From Desulfomicrobium baculatum DSM 4028 (GTDB lineage: Bacteria > Desulfobacterota > Desulfovibrionia > Desulfovibrionales > Desulfomicrobiaceae), in assembly GCF_000023225.1 (NCBI RefSeq), contig NC_013173.1, forward strand, positions 3,412,501 through 3,476,500: a stretch of 64,000 bases of DNA, written 5' to 3'. Both the position numbers and the translations under genes were made by a program. Positions within the stretch are counted from its first letter, which is position 1. Each line of letters starts with the position of its first letter. The notes beneath the pieces are model-generated. The model saw only the letters and a program-made list of their open reading frames with translations. It was not told the origin of the DNA and did not search any database. This document shows, in pieces, positions 53,088 through 62,698 of this stretch.

Positions 53088-53926
53088 CAGATCTCCACCT
53101 CCTGATGTCTGGAGGAATGACACTGGATGTTCACGGCCAGGGGCAGGCTCGCGATGTGGCAGGGGCTCATGGCGATCTTGACGCCAAGGCAGGTGGTCTT
53201 TCCGCCCAGGCCCATGGGCCCGATGCCAAGCTTGTTCAGGGCTTCGAGGAGTTCGTCCTCCATGGCCGCGAGCTTGGGGTCCGGGTTCACGTCGTCCAGC
53301 TTTCGCAGGAGCGCCTTTTTGGCCAGGATGGGCGAGTAGTCGAAGGTGCCGCCCACGCCGATGCCGACCACCGTGGGCGGGCAGGGGTTGGGACCGGCCT
53401 CGGCCACGCGCTCGATGACGAACTTCTTGATGCCCGCCCAGCCCTGGGCCGGGGAGAGCATGGTCACGCGGGACATGTTTTCGCTGCCGCCGCCCTTGGC
53501 CATGAAGGCGATTTTGAGCCTGTCTCCGGGCACGATGTCGAAGTGGATGATGGCCGGGGTGTTGTCCTTGGTATTGGCGCGGGTCAGCGGGTCGCAGGCG
53601 GACTTGCGCAAGAAACCGTCGGCATAGCCCTTGCGCACGCCCTCATTGATGGCCTCGCGGATGTTCATGCCTTCGATGCGCAGGTCTTCGCCCATCTCCA
53701 CGAAGAAGACGGCCAGGCCCGTGTCCTGGCACAGAGGCAGCCCCGTTTCCTCGGCCAACTCGTAGTTTTCGGTCAGCTGGCGGAAGACTTCCTTGGCCGC
53801 CGGGGATTCTTCCAGCGCCGCGCACTGCGCGAACCGCTCCCGCACGTCCTTGGGGAGGTAGCGGTTGGAGTCGATACACATCTTGGCCACGGTGTCGATG
53901 ACCGTGGCTGCGTCCAGTGTTCTCAT
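53087..53926 (-). CDS. fumA: Class I fumarate hydratase, alpha (N-terminal) subunit
   Basis: A 279-residue iron-sulfur subunit. Cysteines for the labile [4Fe-4S] cluster appear in LPLCQDTGLAVFFVEMG, NPCPPTVVGIGVGGTFD and TTCLGVKIAMSPCH. Oxygen-sensitive, as expected in an anaerobe. It starts 2 bp after frdB, in the same operon, so fumarate made from malate feeds the reductase directly. AGGAAA precedes the ATG. Confidence 0.95.
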   Translation of the reverse strand: MRTLDAATVIDTVAKMCIDSNRYLPKDVRERFAQCAALEESPAAKEVFRQLTENYELAEETGLPLCQDTGLAVFFVEMGEDLRIEGMNIREAINEGVRKGYADGFLRKSACDPLTRANTKDNTPAIIHFDIVPGDRLKIAFMAKGGGSENMSRVTMLSPAQGWAGIKKFVIERVAEAGPNPCPPTVVGIGVGGTFDYSPILAKKALLRKLDDVNPDPKLAAMEDELLEALNKLGIGPMGLGGKTTCLGVKIAMSPCHIASLPLAVNIQCHSSRHQEVEI

Positions 53927-53928
53927 GG

Positions 53929-54666
53929 CTATTTCCTGATAAACTGTTTGATTGCGGTGATGCCCATTTTTCGGCGCAGGAAGCCGAGCTGGTTCTGCAG
54001 GGGCAGCTTCTTGGGACAGACGTCCTCGCAGGCGAGGAGTCCCATGCAGCCGAAGATGCCGTAGTCGTTGCCGATGATGTCGAAGTACTGGTTGTCCGTG
54101 CGCTGGTCGCGCGGATCGATGACGAAGCGGGCGATGCGGTTCAGCGCCGCCGCGCCCATGAAATCGTCGCGCAGCCGCGCCGTGCCGCAGGCCGCGATGC
54201 AGCAGCCGCACTCGATGCAGCGCTCAAGCTCATAGATCTCTTCGGCCACGGCGTTGTCCATGCGCTCTTCTTCCTTGGCCGAGTCGAATTCCTTGGTGGT
54301 GTGGATCCAGGATTCGGTCTTCTGGTACATCTCGCGGAACCAGATGCCCGTGTCCACGGAAAGGTCGCCGATGAGCTTGAAGACGGGTAGGGGCAGAAGC
54401 GTGATGGTCTCGGACAGATCCTTGGTCTTGGTCTGGCAGGCCAGGCCGGGGCGGCCGTTGATGACCATGGCGCAGGCCCCGCAGATGCCTGCCCGGCAGC
54501 AGAAGTCGAAGATCAGGCCCGGGTCCTGCTCCTCGCGCAGACGGTTCAGCGCGATGAACAGGGTCATGTTGGTGGTCTCCTCCAGCACGAAGGTCTGCAT
54601 GTGCGGAGTGGATTCCTTGTCCTCGGGATTGTAGCGGAATATTTCAAACTGGAGCAGTCGTCCCAT
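53929..54666 (-). CDS. frdB: Fumarate reductase iron-sulfur subunit
   Basis: A 245-residue protein with the [2Fe-2S] ligands in CCRAGICGACAMVINGRPGLAC (Cys56 or 57, 62, 65, 77) and the [4Fe-4S] and [3Fe-4S] motifs CIECGCCIAAC and CMGLLACEDVCP. It carries electrons from the cytochrome b subunit to the flavoprotein. Length and motif order match quinol:fumarate reductase of the Wolinella type. Confidence 0.97.
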   Translation of the reverse strand: MGRLLQFEIFRYNPEDKESTPHMQTFVLEETTNMTLFIALNRLREEQDPGLIFDFCCRAGICGACAMVINGRPGLACQTKTKDLSETITLLPLPVFKLIGDLSVDTGIWFREMYQKTESWIHTTKEFDSAKEEERMDNAVAEEIYELERCIECGCCIAACGTARLRDDFMGAAALNRIARFVIDPRDQRTDNQYFDIIGNDYGIFGCMGLLACEDVCPKKLPLQNQLGFLRRKMGITAIKQFIRK

Positions 54667-54678
54667 GTCGTGTTCCTC

Positions 54679-56538
54679 TTACTTGCTCTTCGTGATGGTC
54701 TTGGCCTCGATTTCCTTGGGGTCGGCATGGATGATCTTGCCGCCGCCATAGCCGCGCTCTCCCGGAGGAATCTCGAAGTGCGGGGTCGCCTCTTCGTATT
54801 TCAGCTCGGGCATGGTCTGTCCTTCGGGCCAATAGGCCAGGGTGCGGTTCAGCCAGTTTTGGTCGTCGCGGGCCGGGAAGTCCTCGCGGTTGTGGCTGCC
54901 GCGACTCTCCCGGCGCACCAGGGCGGCCTGGGCGATGCACATGGCCAGGCGGACCTGGCCCTGGATCTTGAGCGCCGCCGCAACTTCGTGGTTGGCCCCA
55001 AGGCCCTTGGAGACCAGGCCGATCCTGCCGGAGCGCTCAAGCAAGCCCTGCAGCACCTCGACGCATGTGGTTAGATCCTTTTCATTGCGGAACACGAAGC
55101 AGCCCTGCATGAGCGCTTCCTGCATCTCGGCGCGGACCTTGTAGACGTTTTCCTTGCCCAGACGGCCGCTGATCAGGTTGTCGATACGCTCCTGCTGACG
55201 TTTGGCCTCGGCATTGATGACGCCTGTCTTGAAAGACGTCTCGTAGCCCTTCAAAAATTCGACGATCTTGACGCCGATGATGCCGCCCGCGACCACTGTC
55301 TCGGCCAGGGAGTTGCCGCCCAGGCGGTTGAAGCCGTGCATGTCCCAGCAGGCCGCCTCGCCGGCGGAGAAGAGGCCTTTAAGGCCGTAGGCCGCGCCGT
55401 TCTTGTCCGTGCGCACCCCGGCCATGGTGTAGTGCTGGGTCGGGCGCACGGGGATGAGCTGGGTGCGGGCGTCCACGCCCAGGAAGTTCTGGCAGATCTC
55501 GTCCACCTCGCGCAGCTTGGTGGAGATGTGCTTGTCGCCAAGGTGCCGGATGTCGAGCCAGAGGTGCTCGCCATAGGCCGACTGCACGCCTTTTCCGGCG
55601 CGCATGTGTTCGGTCATGCGCCGCGAGACAACGTCGCGGGAGGCCAGCTCGGCCTTCTCGGGCTCGTAGATGTGCATGAAGCGTTCTTCGTTGACATCAA
55701 GGAGCGTCCCGCCGTCGCCGCGGCAGCCCTCGGTGACCAGAATGTCCGTGGGCACGATGCCCGTGGGGTGGAACTGGATGGCCTCGGGGTTGCCGATGGG
55801 CACCACGCCCGTGTCCTGGGCGATGACGTGGCCGCCGCCGTCGCAAATGACCGCGTTGGTCGTGGCCTTGTAGAGACGCCCGAAGCCGCCGGTGCAGATG
55901 GCCGTAGCCTTGGCCAGATAGGTTTCAAGCTTGCCGGTGCGCAGACAGCGCACGATGGCGCCCATGCACTGCTCGCCGTCATGGATGAGCGAGATGGCTT
56001 CCTTGCGATCGAGGACGTTGATGCCCAGCTCCGCGCACTTGTTGTCCATGGTGCACATGACCGCGTGGCCCGTGCCGTCGGAGGTGTAGCAGGTGCGCCA
56101 CTTGGCCGTGCCGCCGAAAGAGCGGGCCGTGATCAGGCCTTCCTTCTCGGGTTTTTCGAATTTCTCGAATTTCTCGCCACCCTTGAAGTAGGAGGATGTG
56201 CCCGGGACCACCCGGTTCCATGGCACGCCCCAATGGGCCAGGCGGCGCATCTCGATGGGCGCGGCGTCGGCGAAGAGCCGGGCCACTTCCTGGTCGCAGC
56301 CCCAGTCCGAGCCCTTGACCGTGTCCATGAAATGCACATCTACATTGTCACCCTCGCCCATGGCGCAGTTGCCCAGGGCCGCCTGCATGCCGCCCTGGGC
56401 AGCGGAGGAATGGGACCGGCGGGCCGGGACGATGGACAGACAGATGACGTTGAAGCCGGCCAGCGCGGACTCCACGGCCACGCGTTCGCCGGCAAGGCCC
56501 GCGCCGATGACCAGAAGATCGGAATAATACGTTTGCAT
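54679..56538 (-). CDS. frdA: Fumarate reductase flavoprotein subunit
   Basis: A 619-residue flavoprotein with FAD motif GAGLAG at 12-17, His43 in RRSHSSAAQGG (covalent FAD attachment), and catalytic pieces HPTGIVPTDILVTEGCRGDGG and GEAACWDMHGFNRLGGNSL. It reduces fumarate to succinate on the cytoplasmic side. The reverse reaction may be used when growing on other substrates. Start at 56538 with a strong GGGGAAGG; the open frame to 57093 is inside frdC. Confidence 0.97.
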   Translation of the reverse strand: MQTYYSDLLVIGAGLAGERVAVESALAGFNVICLSIVPARRSHSSAAQGGMQAALGNCAMGEGDNVDVHFMDTVKGSDWGCDQEVARLFADAAPIEMRRLAHWGVPWNRVVPGTSSYFKGGEKFEKFEKPEKEGLITARSFGGTAKWRTCYTSDGTGHAVMCTMDNKCAELGINVLDRKEAISLIHDGEQCMGAIVRCLRTGKLETYLAKATAICTGGFGRLYKATTNAVICDGGGHVIAQDTGVVPIGNPEAIQFHPTGIVPTDILVTEGCRGDGGTLLDVNEERFMHIYEPEKAELASRDVVSRRMTEHMRAGKGVQSAYGEHLWLDIRHLGDKHISTKLREVDEICQNFLGVDARTQLIPVRPTQHYTMAGVRTDKNGAAYGLKGLFSAGEAACWDMHGFNRLGGNSLAETVVAGGIIGVKIVEFLKGYETSFKTGVINAEAKRQQERIDNLISGRLGKENVYKVRAEMQEALMQGCFVFRNEKDLTTCVEVLQGLLERSGRIGLVSKGLGANHEVAAALKIQGQVRLAMCIAQAALVRRESRGSHNREDFPARDDQNWLNRTLAYWPEGQTMPELKYEEATPHFEIPPGERGYGGGKIIHADPKEIEAKTITKSK

Positions 56539-56549
56539 GCCTTCCCCCT

Positions 56550-57194
56550 TTAGCCCAAAAATGCGAAGCGCAATAAGGTAACGAGACCAATGGCCATGAA
56601 CACGGCGAACATGATGTTTTCGGCCTTTTTGGCCTTGGGGCGGTCGGCTGTCTTGATGAAGCCCCATTTGACACCGATGCGGTAGAAACCGACGGAGACG
56701 TGCAGTTCGATGCTCGGCAACAGGATCAGGTAGAACCAGCCCCAGCCCTCCTGCACCCGCGCGGCGGATTTGACGGCGGTGATGGGCAGGTCGGAAAGGA
56801 CCACGAAAAGATGAATGGAGCCCATGATCAGCACGATCATGGCCGTCACGGCCTGCACCACCCACAGCCAGGTGTCGGCGTGATGCATCATTTTGGCGTG
56901 GGCCCAGATGGTCTTCTGCCCTTCGGCGCGGAAGGGGATCTTGCGCGCGGCCAGGATGAAGTGGACGATCATGGTGATGAAGATCACGGGGCCGCCCACC
57001 TGGGCCATGTACGTGACCTCGAAAAATTCGGCGATGGCGTCCATGATGCGCGGCGAGAGGACCACGGACGAGACCAGCAGCATGTGGCACCACATGAACA
57101 GGACAAGACCGGCGCCGGTAAGCATCTGGAGCCAGTCGAGATACGCATCCCGGCGCCCAGGACGCACGACATGCATGGTGGCATCAACGGACAT
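56550..57194 (-). CDS. frdC: Fumarate reductase cytochrome b subunit (diheme type)
   Basis: A 214-residue membrane protein with five hydrophobic helices and several His residues suitable for two hemes (MWCHMLLVSS, MIVHFILAARK, MMHHADTW, IHLFVV, ELHVSVGFY). It matches Wolinella-type diheme FrdC rather than the E. coli C/D pair. It oxidises menaquinol. GGAGG lies before ATG 57194. First gene of the five-gene frdCAB-fumAB operon. Confidence 0.93.
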   Translation of the reverse strand: MSVDATMHVVRPGRRDAYLDWLQMLTGAGLVLFMWCHMLLVSSVVLSPRIMDAIAEFFEVTYMAQVGGPVIFITMIVHFILAARKIPFRAEGQKTIWAHAKMMHHADTWLWVVQAVTAMIVLIMGSIHLFVVLSDLPITAVKSAARVQEGWGWFYLILLPSIELHVSVGFYRIGVKWGFIKTADRPKAKKAENIMFAVFMAIGLVTLLRFAFLG

Positions 57195-57327
57195 ACTTCC
57201 TCCGAAATTGCGGAGCCAATGCATTGATGGCTCCTGGTTGAACAACCAATTTGTTTTTCAAGAAACGATGAGGCCCCGAAGAGTTTCGGAAAAGAATTTT
57301 TGTAGGTAGGTTGGGTACGCGAATACA

Positions 57328-57341
57328 ATTGATCAGTCAAT
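57328..57341. promoter_or_regulatory. Inverted repeat between frdC and copA
   Basis: ATTGA-TCAG-TCAAT: perfect 5-bp arms with 4-bp centre, in the 233-bp gap between divergent frdC and the copper ATPase gene. Reminiscent of Crp/Fnr half-sites but with a shorter spacer than FNR boxes. Possible operator only. Confidence 0.3.
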
Positions 57342-57427
57342 CACATGCCGCAACGACGCACTTGCAACACGCACGTCAATAGGTACAAAAGGCTTCGAAA
57401 CAATTGAAATATATCCAGGGGAGAAAC

Positions 57428-59902
57428 ATGAACTCGACATCACGTTCAATACGTTTACCCGTCGGCGGAATGCACTGCGCGGCCTGTTCGACCCGCATCG
57501 AAAAAGTGGTCGGGGCCATGCCCGGGGTGGAGCAGATCGTGGTCAACCTGGCCACGGAAGAGATGGACCTGCGCTTCAATCCTCAAGACGCGCCCTTGGA
57601 CACGATATTGGAGCAGGTACGGGAGCTGGGTTTTTCCGTTGAGGCGCCGACAGAACAAAGCGTGCTTGAGCTCAAGATCGGCGGCATGCACTGCGCGGCC
57701 TGCTCTTCGCGCATTGAGCGTGTCACCGGCCGCATTGAGGGCGTGACGGAGGCCAGCGTCAACCTCGGCGCGGAAAGCGGCCGTTTCGTCTTTGACCCGG
57801 CCCTGGTCTCGCAGCGCGCCCTGCGCCAGGCCATCCACGACGCAGGCTTCACCACGAGCATCCCGCAGAAGGAGCGTGCCGGGGACGAGGAAGAGCGCAT
57901 CAACGCCCGTCTGGCGGAGAAAAAAAAGGTCGTGCTCTGGTCCATGGCTTTTGCCCTGCCGCTTCTGGTACTCTCCATGGGCCACATGTGGGGCATGCCC
58001 CTGCCCCACTGGCTCGACCCCATGCACGCGCCCGGAGCCTTCGCCCTGGCCCAGCTGCTGCTGACCCTGCCCGTGGTCTGGAGCGGCCGCAGCTTCTACC
58101 TGATCGGATTCCCCGCCCTGGCCCGCCGCGCCCCGAACATGGACTCGCTGGTGGCCGTGGGCACGGGCGCGGCCCTGGTCTATTCGTTGTGGAACACGGT
58201 GGAGATCTGGCTGGGCGTGGACGCCCAGGCCCGGGCCATGGACCTCTACTACGAATCCGCCGCCGTGCTCATCGCCATGATCTCGCTGGGCAAATTTTTC
58301 GAGGCCCGCTCCGTATCGAGAACCACGGGCGCGGTACGGGCGCTCATGGCCCTGGCTCCGGACACGGCCACGCTGGTGGACGGCGAGAACGAGCGCAAGA
58401 TCCCGGTGGAAGAGATCGAACCCGGCGACCTCTTGCGCATCCGCCCCGGCGAACGCCTGCCCGTGGACGGCGAAGTGGCGGAGGGGCAGAGCCATGTGGA
58501 TGAATCCATGCTCACGGGCGAGCCGCTGCCGGTACGGCGCGGTCCCGGAGGCCGCGTTTACGGCGGCACGCTGAACACCACGGGCGCGTTCGTCATGCGC
58601 GCCTCCCTCGTCGGCGAGGATACCATGCTGGCCCGCATCGTACGCCTGGTGCGCGACGCCCAGGGCTCCAAGGCCCCCATCGCCAGTCTGGCCGACACCA
58701 TCAGCTATTATTTCGTGCCCGTGGTCATGGTCCTGGCCCTGGTTTCGGGCCTGGCCTGGTACTTTTTCAGCGACGAGCCCTTTGTCTTCGCCCTGCGCAT
58801 CGCCATCTCCGTGCTGGTCATCGCCTGCCCCTGCGCCATGGGCCTGGCCACCCCGACCTCCATCATGGTCGGCACGGGACGCGGCGCGCAGCTGGGCGTT
58901 TTGATCAAGTCCGGCCGCGCCCTGCAGCGGGCCGGGGAGCTCGGCACCCTGGTCTTCGACAAGACAGGAACCCTGACCGTGGGCAAGCCGGTGCTAAGCG
59001 AAGTCTGGGTCGATCCGGCGGCAGGGATCGACAAGGAGTCCTTGTTGCGCCTGTCCGCATCCATCGAGGCCCAGTCCGAGCACCCCCTGGCCCGGGCCGT
59101 GGTCCTCGCCGTGCAGGGCCCCCTGCCCAAGGCTTCGGATTTCCTGTCCGTGCCTGGCCAGGGCGTGACCGCCGTGGTCGAAGGCCGCGCCGTCGCCATA
59201 GGCAACGAACGGCTGATGCAGGCCGAAAACCTGAATCTGGAAGAGGCCAAGGCCGTGCGCGAACGCATGGAGGAGAACGGGGCCACCGTGGTGCATGTGG
59301 CGGTGGACGGGCGTCTGGCGGGCCTGTTGGCCGTAAGCGACCAGCTGCGACCCGAAGCGAAGGGGGCCCTGCAGCGGCTGCGCGATCTGGGCATGGAGAT
59401 TGTGCTCCTGACCGGAGATTCCGAGCGCTCGGCGCAGGCCGTGGCCCGTCAGCTCGGCATCGGGAGGGTCATCGCCGGGGTGCTGCCGGACCGCAAGGCC
59501 GAGGTGATCATCGATCTTCAGAAGGAGGGCCGCGCCGTGGGCATGGTCGGAGACGGGATCAACGACGCCCCGGCCCTGGCCCGGGCCGATCTGGGCGTGG
59601 CCATGGGCGGCGGCATGGACGTAGCCCTGGAATCGGGGGACGTGGTGCTCATGCGGGAAGATCTCACCGGCGTGCTCACGGCGCTGTCCCTGAGCCGGGC
59701 GGTGATGCGCAACATCCGCCAGAATCTATTCTGGGCCTTCGCCTTCAACACCATCGGACTCCCTGTCGCGGCTGGGCTCCTGCACATCTTCGGCGGACCG
59801 ACCATGAGCCCCATGCTCGCAGGCACGGCCATGGCCATGAGCTCGGTCCTGGTGGTTTCAAACGCCTTGCGGCTGCGTTTTTTTATTTCTCCTCATACAT
59901 AA
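57428..59902 (+). CDS. copA: Copper-type P1B-ATPase with two heavy-metal-binding domains
   Basis: An 824-residue P-type ATPase. Two N-terminal HMA domains carry GGMHCAAC (Cys17/20 and Cys89/92). The transmembrane metal site is CPC at 467-469, the phosphorylation site DKTGT starts at 511, and [10 protein letters not shown] and SEHPLARAV are also present. This set is typical of Cu(I) exporters (CopA). Start ATG 57428 has GGGGAG upstream. No metal-responsive regulator gene is adjacent. Confidence 0.95.
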   Translation: MNSTSRSIRLPVGGMHCAACSTRIEKVVGAMPGVEQIVVNLATEEMDLRFNPQDAPLDTILEQVRELGFSVEAPTEQSVLELKIGGMHCAACSSRIERVTGRIEGVTEASVNLGAESGRFVFDPALVSQRALRQAIHDAGFTTSIPQKERAGDEEERINARLAEKKKVVLWSMAFALPLLVLSMGHMWGMPLPHWLDPMHAPGAFALAQLLLTLPVVWSGRSFYLIGFPALARRAPNMDSLVAVGTGAALVYSLWNTVEIWLGVDAQARAMDLYYESAAVLIAMISLGKFFEARSVSRTTGAVRALMALAPDTATLVDGENERKIPVEEIEPGDLLRIRPGERLPVDGEVAEGQSHVDESMLTGEPLPVRRGPGGRVYGGTLNTTGAFVMRASLVGEDTMLARIVRLVRDAQGSKAPIASLADTISYYFVPVVMVLALVSGLAWYFFSDEPFVFALRIAISVLVIACPCAMGLATPTSIMVGTGRGAQLGVLIKSGRALQRAGELGTLVFDKTGTLTVGKPVLSEVWVDPAAGIDKESLLRLSASIEAQSEHPLARAVVLAVQGPLPKASDFLSVPGQGVTAVVEGRAVAIGNERLMQAENLNLEEAKAVRERMEENGATVVHVAVDGRLAGLLAVSDQLRPEAKGALQRLRDLGMEIVLLTGDSERSAQAVARQLGIGRVIAGVLPDRKAEVIIDLQKEGRAVGMVGDGINDAPALARADLGVAMGGGMDVALESGDVVLMREDLTGVLTALSLSRAVMRNIRQNLFWAFAFNTIGLPVAAGLLHIFGGPTMSPMLAGTAMAMSSVLVVSNALRLRFFISPHT

Positions 59903-59914
59903 ATGCAGTATGAG
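59892..59914. other. Inverted repeat over the copA stop codon
   Basis: CTCATAC (59892-59898) and GTATGAG (59908-59914) flank a 9-nt loop that contains the copA stop. Stem is short and not GC-rich; may be a weak transcription or stability signal. Confidence 0.35.
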
Positions 59915-59955
59915 CAGTACCTGCCCGCACATCAATCTTGAAGGGAGTGGACACC

Positions 59956-61149
59956 ATGCATAAGCGCATCGAGCAGGTCCTGCCCGGTGAAATCCTGGCG
60001 GCCGACCTCGTGGACACGGCGGGCCGCCTTCTTTTCCCCAAGGGGGCGACGCTGTCTGAAAACGCCGTCGCGGCCTTGGTTCAACGCGGGGTTACGGATA
60101 TCGAGGTCGAGGACGAGCGCGTGCCCCTGAATGCCGAGCAGTTGAAGCAGGCGGCCGAGAATGCGCACAAATTCTATGCAGGGCACGATCTGGGCGTCGC
60201 GCCTGGTCCGATGCTGCTGGGCCTGCGCACCGAAGCCGAAGCCATGCGCATTGAGAGAGGCCTGCCCCCGCTGCTGCGCGATTGCCGGGGGCCTGTCGAC
60301 CCGGTGCCGTTGCCTCAGGAACTGCCTATATTCTGCCTGAACGGCTTCGAGCCTCCGCAGCTGCCCGCCGTGGCCCAGGAGCTCAATCTGGCCCTGAGCG
60401 CGCCAGACCCCTCCAGCACAAAAATCGTCGAGCTCATCACCCGCAGCCCCGGACTCACGGCCAAGCTCCTGCGCCTTGTCAACACGCCGCTCTACGGCTT
60501 CCAACGCAAGGTCGAAACCGTTTCCCGGGCCGTATCCATCGTCGGACTGCGCGAAGTGGGCATGCTCGCCTCCAGCCTGCTCATGGTCGATCAGTTCGGA
60601 GTCATCCCCAAGTCCGTGATCGAGATGCGCTCCTTTCTCGAACACAGCCTTGGCTGCGCCCTGACCTGCAAGACCCTGGCGGAAGTCACCGGACTGGCCC
60701 AACCGGAAAAGGCCTTTGTGACCGGGCTGCTGCACGATATCGGACGGCTCTATTTTTTCACGTCCTTTCCCGAACGTTCCCGCTATTGCATAGACAGCGC
60801 CCTCAAGCACCAGCGGCCGCTGATGACCGAAGAGGCTTTATTCTTCGGTATCGACCATGCGGACATGGGCGAGCGTCTTCTGGACGGCTGGGGGATGCCC
60901 GGCGGCCTGAGCCGGACCGTGGGCTGCCATCATGACCCCGCGCGAGCCGCGGACCTGCCCCTGGCCGGCATCGTGCATCTGGCCGACCTCCTGACCCATG
61001 CCATGGGACTGGGGTGCAGCGGCGAATGCGGACCACCCCAGGCCCGCCCGGAAGTCATGGATCTGGTACCGGTCCAGCCGGAGCACATGGTCGACATAGC
61101 GATCCGCATCGAGACCCAGCTTGGTTTGATCATGGGCGCATTTCAGTAA
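59956..61149 (+). CDS. HDOD-domain signalling protein
   Basis: A 397-residue protein. The N-terminal ~75 residues form an unknown basic/acidic domain (HKRIEQVLPGEILAADLVDTA). The HDOD domain (about 135-330) has LPAVAQELNLAL, ITRSPGLTAKLLRLVNTPLY, VSIVGLREVGMLASSLLMV and a degenerate HD-like FVTGLLHDIGRLYFF. HDOD proteins regulate motility, biofilm or stress pathways. Start at ATG 59956 with AAGGGAG upstream. Independent of copA in function, as far as can be seen. Confidence 0.9.
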   Translation: MHKRIEQVLPGEILAADLVDTAGRLLFPKGATLSENAVAALVQRGVTDIEVEDERVPLNAEQLKQAAENAHKFYAGHDLGVAPGPMLLGLRTEAEAMRIERGLPPLLRDCRGPVDPVPLPQELPIFCLNGFEPPQLPAVAQELNLALSAPDPSSTKIVELITRSPGLTAKLLRLVNTPLYGFQRKVETVSRAVSIVGLREVGMLASSLLMVDQFGVIPKSVIEMRSFLEHSLGCALTCKTLAEVTGLAQPEKAFVTGLLHDIGRLYFFTSFPERSRYCIDSALKHQRPLMTEEALFFGIDHADMGERLLDGWGMPGGLSRTVGCHHDPARAADLPLAGIVHLADLLTHAMGLGCSGECGPPQARPEVMDLVPVQPEHMVDIAIRIETQLGLIMGAFQ

Positions 61150-61181
61150 ATTCAACCTGACAAGGCTCTCAAGGAGAACGC

Positions 61182-61640
61182 ATGCAGATCCAGCGCAAGA
61201 ACATCCCCGCCGCCATGGTCCTTGAATCCGCCGCAACGCTGACCATCCCGGAAATCGCGGCATTTGCCGGCAAGGTCATTCCCATGCTCCTGGCGGAGGC
61301 CGAAAGCAGAGGCATGGCCGTCACCGGCCCGTGCATCTTCACGTACGACGGCTGCGACGGCTCCCCGGACAAGGAATTTTCCCTGACGGTTTCGTTCCCC
61401 GTGGACGCCTGCCGCGGCCAGGGAGCGTTCATATGCAAAGAGGTTCCGGCCCACGAATGCCTGTGCACGGATTACCGCGGCCCCATAAACGGAATCGGCC
61501 CCGCCTGGAGCGCCTTCACCCCGCTGGCCCTGCAGCAGGGGCTTGCCTTGCAGCCCGTGGGACGCGAAGTCTATGTGGAATGGATCGACCAGAACAACGC
61601 CGAGAATCTGGTCGAACTACAGATTCCCCTACAGAAGTGA
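61182..61640 (+). CDS. GyrI-like (AraC effector-binding fold) small protein
   Basis: A 152-residue protein, with AMVLESAATLTIPEIAAFAGKV at the N-terminus and the C-terminal pattern GREVYVEWIDQNNAENLVELQIPL typical of the GyrI-like/AraC-E-bind fold. Such stand-alone domains bind small hydrophobic ligands. AAGGAG precedes the ATG. It follows the HDOD gene by 32 bp. Confidence 0.85.
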   Translation: MQIQRKNIPAAMVLESAATLTIPEIAAFAGKVIPMLLAEAESRGMAVTGPCIFTYDGCDGSPDKEFSLTVSFPVDACRGQGAFICKEVPAHECLCTDYRGPINGIGPAWSAFTPLALQQGLALQPVGREVYVEWIDQNNAENLVELQIPLQK

Positions 61641-61661
61641 TCCTCCAGGCAACTCTGCGGT

Positions 61662-62510
61662 TCAGCGCTCCTCATCCACCAACAGCCAGACGCTGCGGGT
61701 GTCGCTGGTCTCCCTCGACCCGGCGCCCGTGAGCCGTCCCGCTTCCTCGCGCCCCTGCTGCGAGCTGCCGCCGAGCTCGATCCACTCGCCAAGCCGCCCC
61801 GTGATTGTCGTTGAAAGTTCCTGCGTTTCCACATCGAGGCCATGACCTGCAAGACTGTCAAAGAATGGCCTGATATCGATGTTCACCCTCTCTCCCGCCA
61901 AGCGTGGAAGAGCGTAAAAGCCCTGGCCGACGTCCACATAGACAAAACCCTCGCTGACCCTCACCCCTCCCGGGCGGACCGCGACCTGGCGAAAGGGCAC
62001 GGCCAGGGAGCGGCCGATGCGGATCAAGGCCTCGCTCCCGTCCATGACCCGCACGAACTGGTCCGCGCCGCTCTGCGTGCTGCGGCGCGTGTCCCGGCCG
62101 TATACGCCTACGGAGGATCCGCCACCGTGAATTTCGACCCCGCTCTCACCCTTCCTGGGCGCACGCTGGCTTACGATATCCAGTCCCTCCCCGATGCGGA
62201 CACGGCCGGACACGTCCACGTCACGCTGCCGGACCACGGCGTCCCGGCTCTGGCTGACTCGGATGCGCAACTGGCGGGGCGGCCGGTCAATGACGGCCAG
62301 CACCTTGCGGAGTTCTTCGAGGTTGGCTGGGGAAGTGCGCACGACAAGGTGCCCGGCCATGCCGGACATAGCCCCTCCCGGCTCGAGCAGGGGGGTGAGC
62401 ACCGGCAGGACGTCCTCCACGACGCGGTGGCGCAGTTCAATGATTTCGACCTGCTGCGCGGCGAAGACCGGCACACAGAGAAAAAAGACAAACAACAGGG
62501 CGAGGCGCAT
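61662..62510 (-). CDS. Orphan secretin N-domain (NolW-like) periplasmic protein
   Basis: A 282-residue protein with a Sec signal peptide (MRLALLFVFFLCVPVFA) and a secretin-N type domain (QQVEIIELRHRVVEDVLPVL followed by AGHLVVRTSPANLEELRKVL and RPPRQLRIRVSQS). No secretin pore domain follows; the rest is a beta-rich region with a Gly-rich stretch. AAGGAGG lies before ATG 62510. It could support a type II or IV pilus secretin or another envelope complex; no partner is adjacent. Confidence 0.8.
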   Translation of the reverse strand: MRLALLFVFFLCVPVFAAQQVEIIELRHRVVEDVLPVLTPLLEPGGAMSGMAGHLVVRTSPANLEELRKVLAVIDRPPRQLRIRVSQSRDAVVRQRDVDVSGRVRIGEGLDIVSQRAPRKGESGVEIHGGGSSVGVYGRDTRRSTQSGADQFVRVMDGSEALIRIGRSLAVPFRQVAVRPGGVRVSEGFVYVDVGQGFYALPRLAGERVNIDIRPFFDSLAGHGLDVETQELSTTITGRLGEWIELGGSSQQGREEAGRLTGAGSRETSDTRSVWLLVDEER

Positions 62511-62641
62511 GGAGCCTCCTTGGATGATGGAGAGTTGCGGAGCAAAGCCGCCCAGTTCTGAATCTTCGGCGCGGCTGCTTATGCATACCCCCATGCCCGC
62601 AGCCCGTCGAGGGCTGCGCAGGAATCTGTCCACGCCGCATG

Positions 62642-62670
62642 AAAAAAGCCGCCCCGGTTAAGGAAGCGGC
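62642..62670 (-). terminator. Intrinsic terminator after ald
   Basis: On the minus strand GCCGCUUCC and GGGGCGGC pair over about 8 positions (two G-U) with a short loop, followed by six U residues. Confidence 0.75.
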
Positions 62671-62698
62671 CATGAAGGTCACTGCAGGCTGATAATTC

